Of a DNA stretch of 6,683 nt, positions 5,832-6,683 are shown piece after piece. Origin of the DNA: Planctomycetota bacterium. Its GTDB lineage: Bacteria > Planctomycetota > Phycisphaerae > Phycisphaerales > SM1A02. Position numbers and translations under genes: made by a program. Numbering within the stretch: the stretch's first letter is position 1; every line of letters starts with the position of its first letter. The notes under the pieces are model-generated. The model did not search any database. It was not told where the DNA came from and saw only the letters and a program-made list of their open reading frames with translations. The stretch lies in contig QWPU01000178.1 of the NCBI GenBank assembly GCA_003671065.1, positions 1 to 6,683 of the forward strand, in the 5' to 3' direction.

Positions 5832-6314
5832 ATGGCGAGTTACAACAAGGTCATTCTCATGGGCAATCTCACGCGCGATGTGCAACTCAAGCACACGGCG
5901 AGCCAAGCGGTTGCTGACATCAGCATCGCGGTGAATCGAAAGTTCAAGACCAAGGACGGCCAAGAGCGTGAAGAGGTGACCTATGTCGATTGCGAATGCT
6001 GGGGACCTCGCGCGGAAGTCATCGCGAAGTTCTTCTCCAAGGGCAAGCCGATCTTCATCGAAGGTCGCTTGAAGTTGGATTCGTGGGAAGACAAAGATGG
6101 CCAGAAGCGCTCGAAGCTCAAGGTCTCGATTGACTCGTTTGAGTTTGTCGGTGGCAGTGGCGGCGGTGCGGGCGGCGGCGGCGAGTACACGCGCGAAGAA
6201 GGCAGCTCCGATTCGTCGCGCTCAAGTGGCGGCGGCGGTGGCGGCGGCGGCGGCGGATCGCGCGGCGGCAACTCATCGCACAGCGGGATCCAAGAGGAAG
6301 AAATTCCGTTCTGA
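5832..6314 (+). CDS. ssb: single-stranded DNA-binding protein SSB
   Basis: SSB coats single-stranded DNA and recruits replication and repair proteins through its C-terminal tip. The 160-residue product has one OB-fold domain at about 1-107: MASYNKVILMGNLTRDVQLK, then VADISIAVNRKF, VTYVDCECWG, AEVIAKFFSKGKPIFIEGRL, and a final strand KLKVSIDSFEFVGG. Residues 108-150 are a flexible linker rich in Gly and Ser, with ten consecutive glycines at 133-142. The end is EEEIPF, equivalent to the usual DDDIPF partner-binding tip. Length is normal for the family. The start is supported by AAAGGAG 7 nt upstream. It stands alone as a + strand unit with its own leader, facing away from rplI, and is not clustered with rpsF or rpsR within the window. 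Confidence 0.97.
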   Translation: MASYNKVILMGNLTRDVQLKHTASQAVADISIAVNRKFKTKDGQEREEVTYVDCECWGPRAEVIAKFFSKGKPIFIEGRLKLDSWEDKDGQKRSKLKVSIDSFEFVGGSGGGAGGGGEYTREEGSSDSSRSSGGGGGGGGGGSRGGNSSHSGIQEEEIPF

Positions 6315-6366
6315 GATCCTGAGTTGAGCTGCTGATTGATCCACGCGGTCTGAGCGAATCTGTGTC

Positions 6367-6406
6367 CACGCGACGCAGCACGCGACGCAGCATCCACGCG
6401 ATGCAG
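6367..6406. repeat. 12-bp repeat, three copies, in the gap after ssb
   Basis: CACGCGACGCAG occurs at 6367-6378 and 6379-6390, and with one change (CACGCGATGCAG) at 6395-6406 after a 4-bp spacer. It lies between the ssb stop and the terminator stem, outside any supported reading frame. GCATC-CACGC-GATGC at 6390-6404 can form a 5-bp hairpin. Confidence 0.8.
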
Positions 6407-6423
6407 ATGTGAGATCTGTACAG

Positions 6424-6462
6424 AAAAAGCAAGCGCGCCCGCGGAGTTTCCGCGGGCGCGCT
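6424..6462. terminator. rho-independent terminator, best oriented for the - strand
   Basis: AGCGCGCCCGCGG (6432-6444) and CCGCGGGCGCGCT (6450-6462) form a perfect 13-bp stem with a 5-nt loop. Five A residues at 6424-6428 give a U-tract on the - strand, 3 nt after the stem. The + strand tail (GTTCAAGACT) is poor in T. It would end a - strand gene entering from the right and may also protect the ssb 3' end. Confidence 0.85.
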
Positions 6463-6508
6463 GTTCAAGACTATCGATGACTCTCACGACTCTTGAGAAC
6501 TCTTGAGG

Positions 6509-6592
6509 GCTATTGCGTCCGCTATTGCGTCCGCTATTGCGTCCGCTCTTGCGTCCACTCTTGCGTCCACTCTTGCGTCCACTCTCGCATCC
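6509..6592. repeat. 12-bp tandem repeat, seven copies
   Basis: On the + strand: GCTATTGCGTCC three times (6509-6544), GCTCTTGCGTCC (6545-6556), ACTCTTGCGTCC twice (6557-6580) and ACTCTCGCATCC (6581-6592). Two further ACTCTTGAG fragments at 6489-6507 look like decayed relatives. Read on the - strand in one frame, the right-hand copies give Trp-Thr-Gln-Glu repeats and the left three copies each contain TAG. Confidence 0.95.
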
Positions 6593-6683
6593 GCTCAGGA
6601 ATGCTCACGAGCAGAACTCGCGTCATGCCTGAGCCACGCGCTAACAGCGTCTGCTTGACGCTTCCAGCGCAGGCGTTGTTGCC
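6534..6683 (-). CDS. possible 3' end of an unrecognised - strand gene
   Basis: One - strand frame is open from the window edge to TAG at 6534-6536 and gives 49 residues ending in a repeat (REWTQEWTQEWTQERTQ). The part before the repeat includes QTLLARGSGMTRVLLVSIPE; I do not recognise a family. A gene converging here is supported by the terminator 72 nt downstream, whose U-tract is on this strand. The frame itself is uncertain: another - strand frame is open from 6681 to TGA at 6595-6597 (28 residues, including RLRWKRQADAVSAWLRHD) and stops just before the repeat. I lean slightly to the longer frame because of its purine-rich first codon positions and higher G+C third positions, but one rare TTA codon counts against it. 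At most one of the two is real. Confidence 0.35.
   Translation of the reverse strand, partial: GNNACAGSVKQTLLARGSGMTRVLLVSIPERMREWTQEWTQEWTQERTQ

Noticed and set aside
6415..6424. palindrome TCTGTACAGA as a LexA-type operator
   Set aside because: The CTG/CAG half-sites have only two bases between them, unlike the E. coli spacing, and the site is downstream of ssb rather than at a promoter.
5981..6487. open frame antisense to ssb with a proline run
   Set aside because: The proline run is the reverse complement of the SSB glycine codons, and the frame crosses the terminator.
6509..6592. tandem array as a CRISPR
   Set aside because: The 12-bp units are directly adjacent with no unique spacers, and no cas genes are present.

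Overview
The window is about 58% G+C by eye and reads as ordinary housekeeping sequence from a bacterium, most likely a planctomycete of the Phycisphaerae type. That placement is an inference from protein character: the ribosomal protein L9 N-terminus (VENLGIVGD, VRAGYARNYLFP), the Mfd motif VI context (GRVGRWKHRAYCYL), and a free-standing class II ribonucleotide reductase C-terminal domain. It was not tested by a search.

Left part (1-4017, + strand): three genes joined by 4-base ATGA stop/start overlaps. They are the 3' end of a gene whose last residues resemble the end of a glycoside-hydrolase TIM barrel, a short membrane-anchored ComEA-like helix-hairpin-helix protein, and a full-length transcription-repair coupling factor (mfd, 1115 aa). 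A 192-bp gap follows, then a 122-aa NrdJ C-terminal-like (TSCPD) protein on the + strand.

Middle (4630-5327): a strong bidirectional terminator separates the TSCPD gene from a convergent rplI (ribosomal protein L9, - strand). rplI and ssb (5832-6314, + strand) diverge from a 504-bp intergenic region. This departs from the common rpsF-ssb-rpsR-rplI order. The region holds a plausible rplI promoter, a two-part motif shared by both flanks, short hairpins and a 13-bp tandem repeat before ssb.

Right edge (6315-6683): a G+C-rich hairpin whose T-tract lies on the - strand, several 12-bp tandem repeats, and probably the 3' end of a - strand gene that converges on ssb.

The genes serve DNA and RNA maintenance (Mfd, SSB, a ComEA-like DNA-binding protein, an RNR-related domain) and translation (L9). 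No mobile element, CRISPR array, tRNA or rRNA was seen. The most unusual feature is a set of short tandem repeats, mostly 12 bp or another multiple of 3, at gene ends. In two places they duplicate the stop codon in frame. I found no clear evidence of a new multi-gene system.
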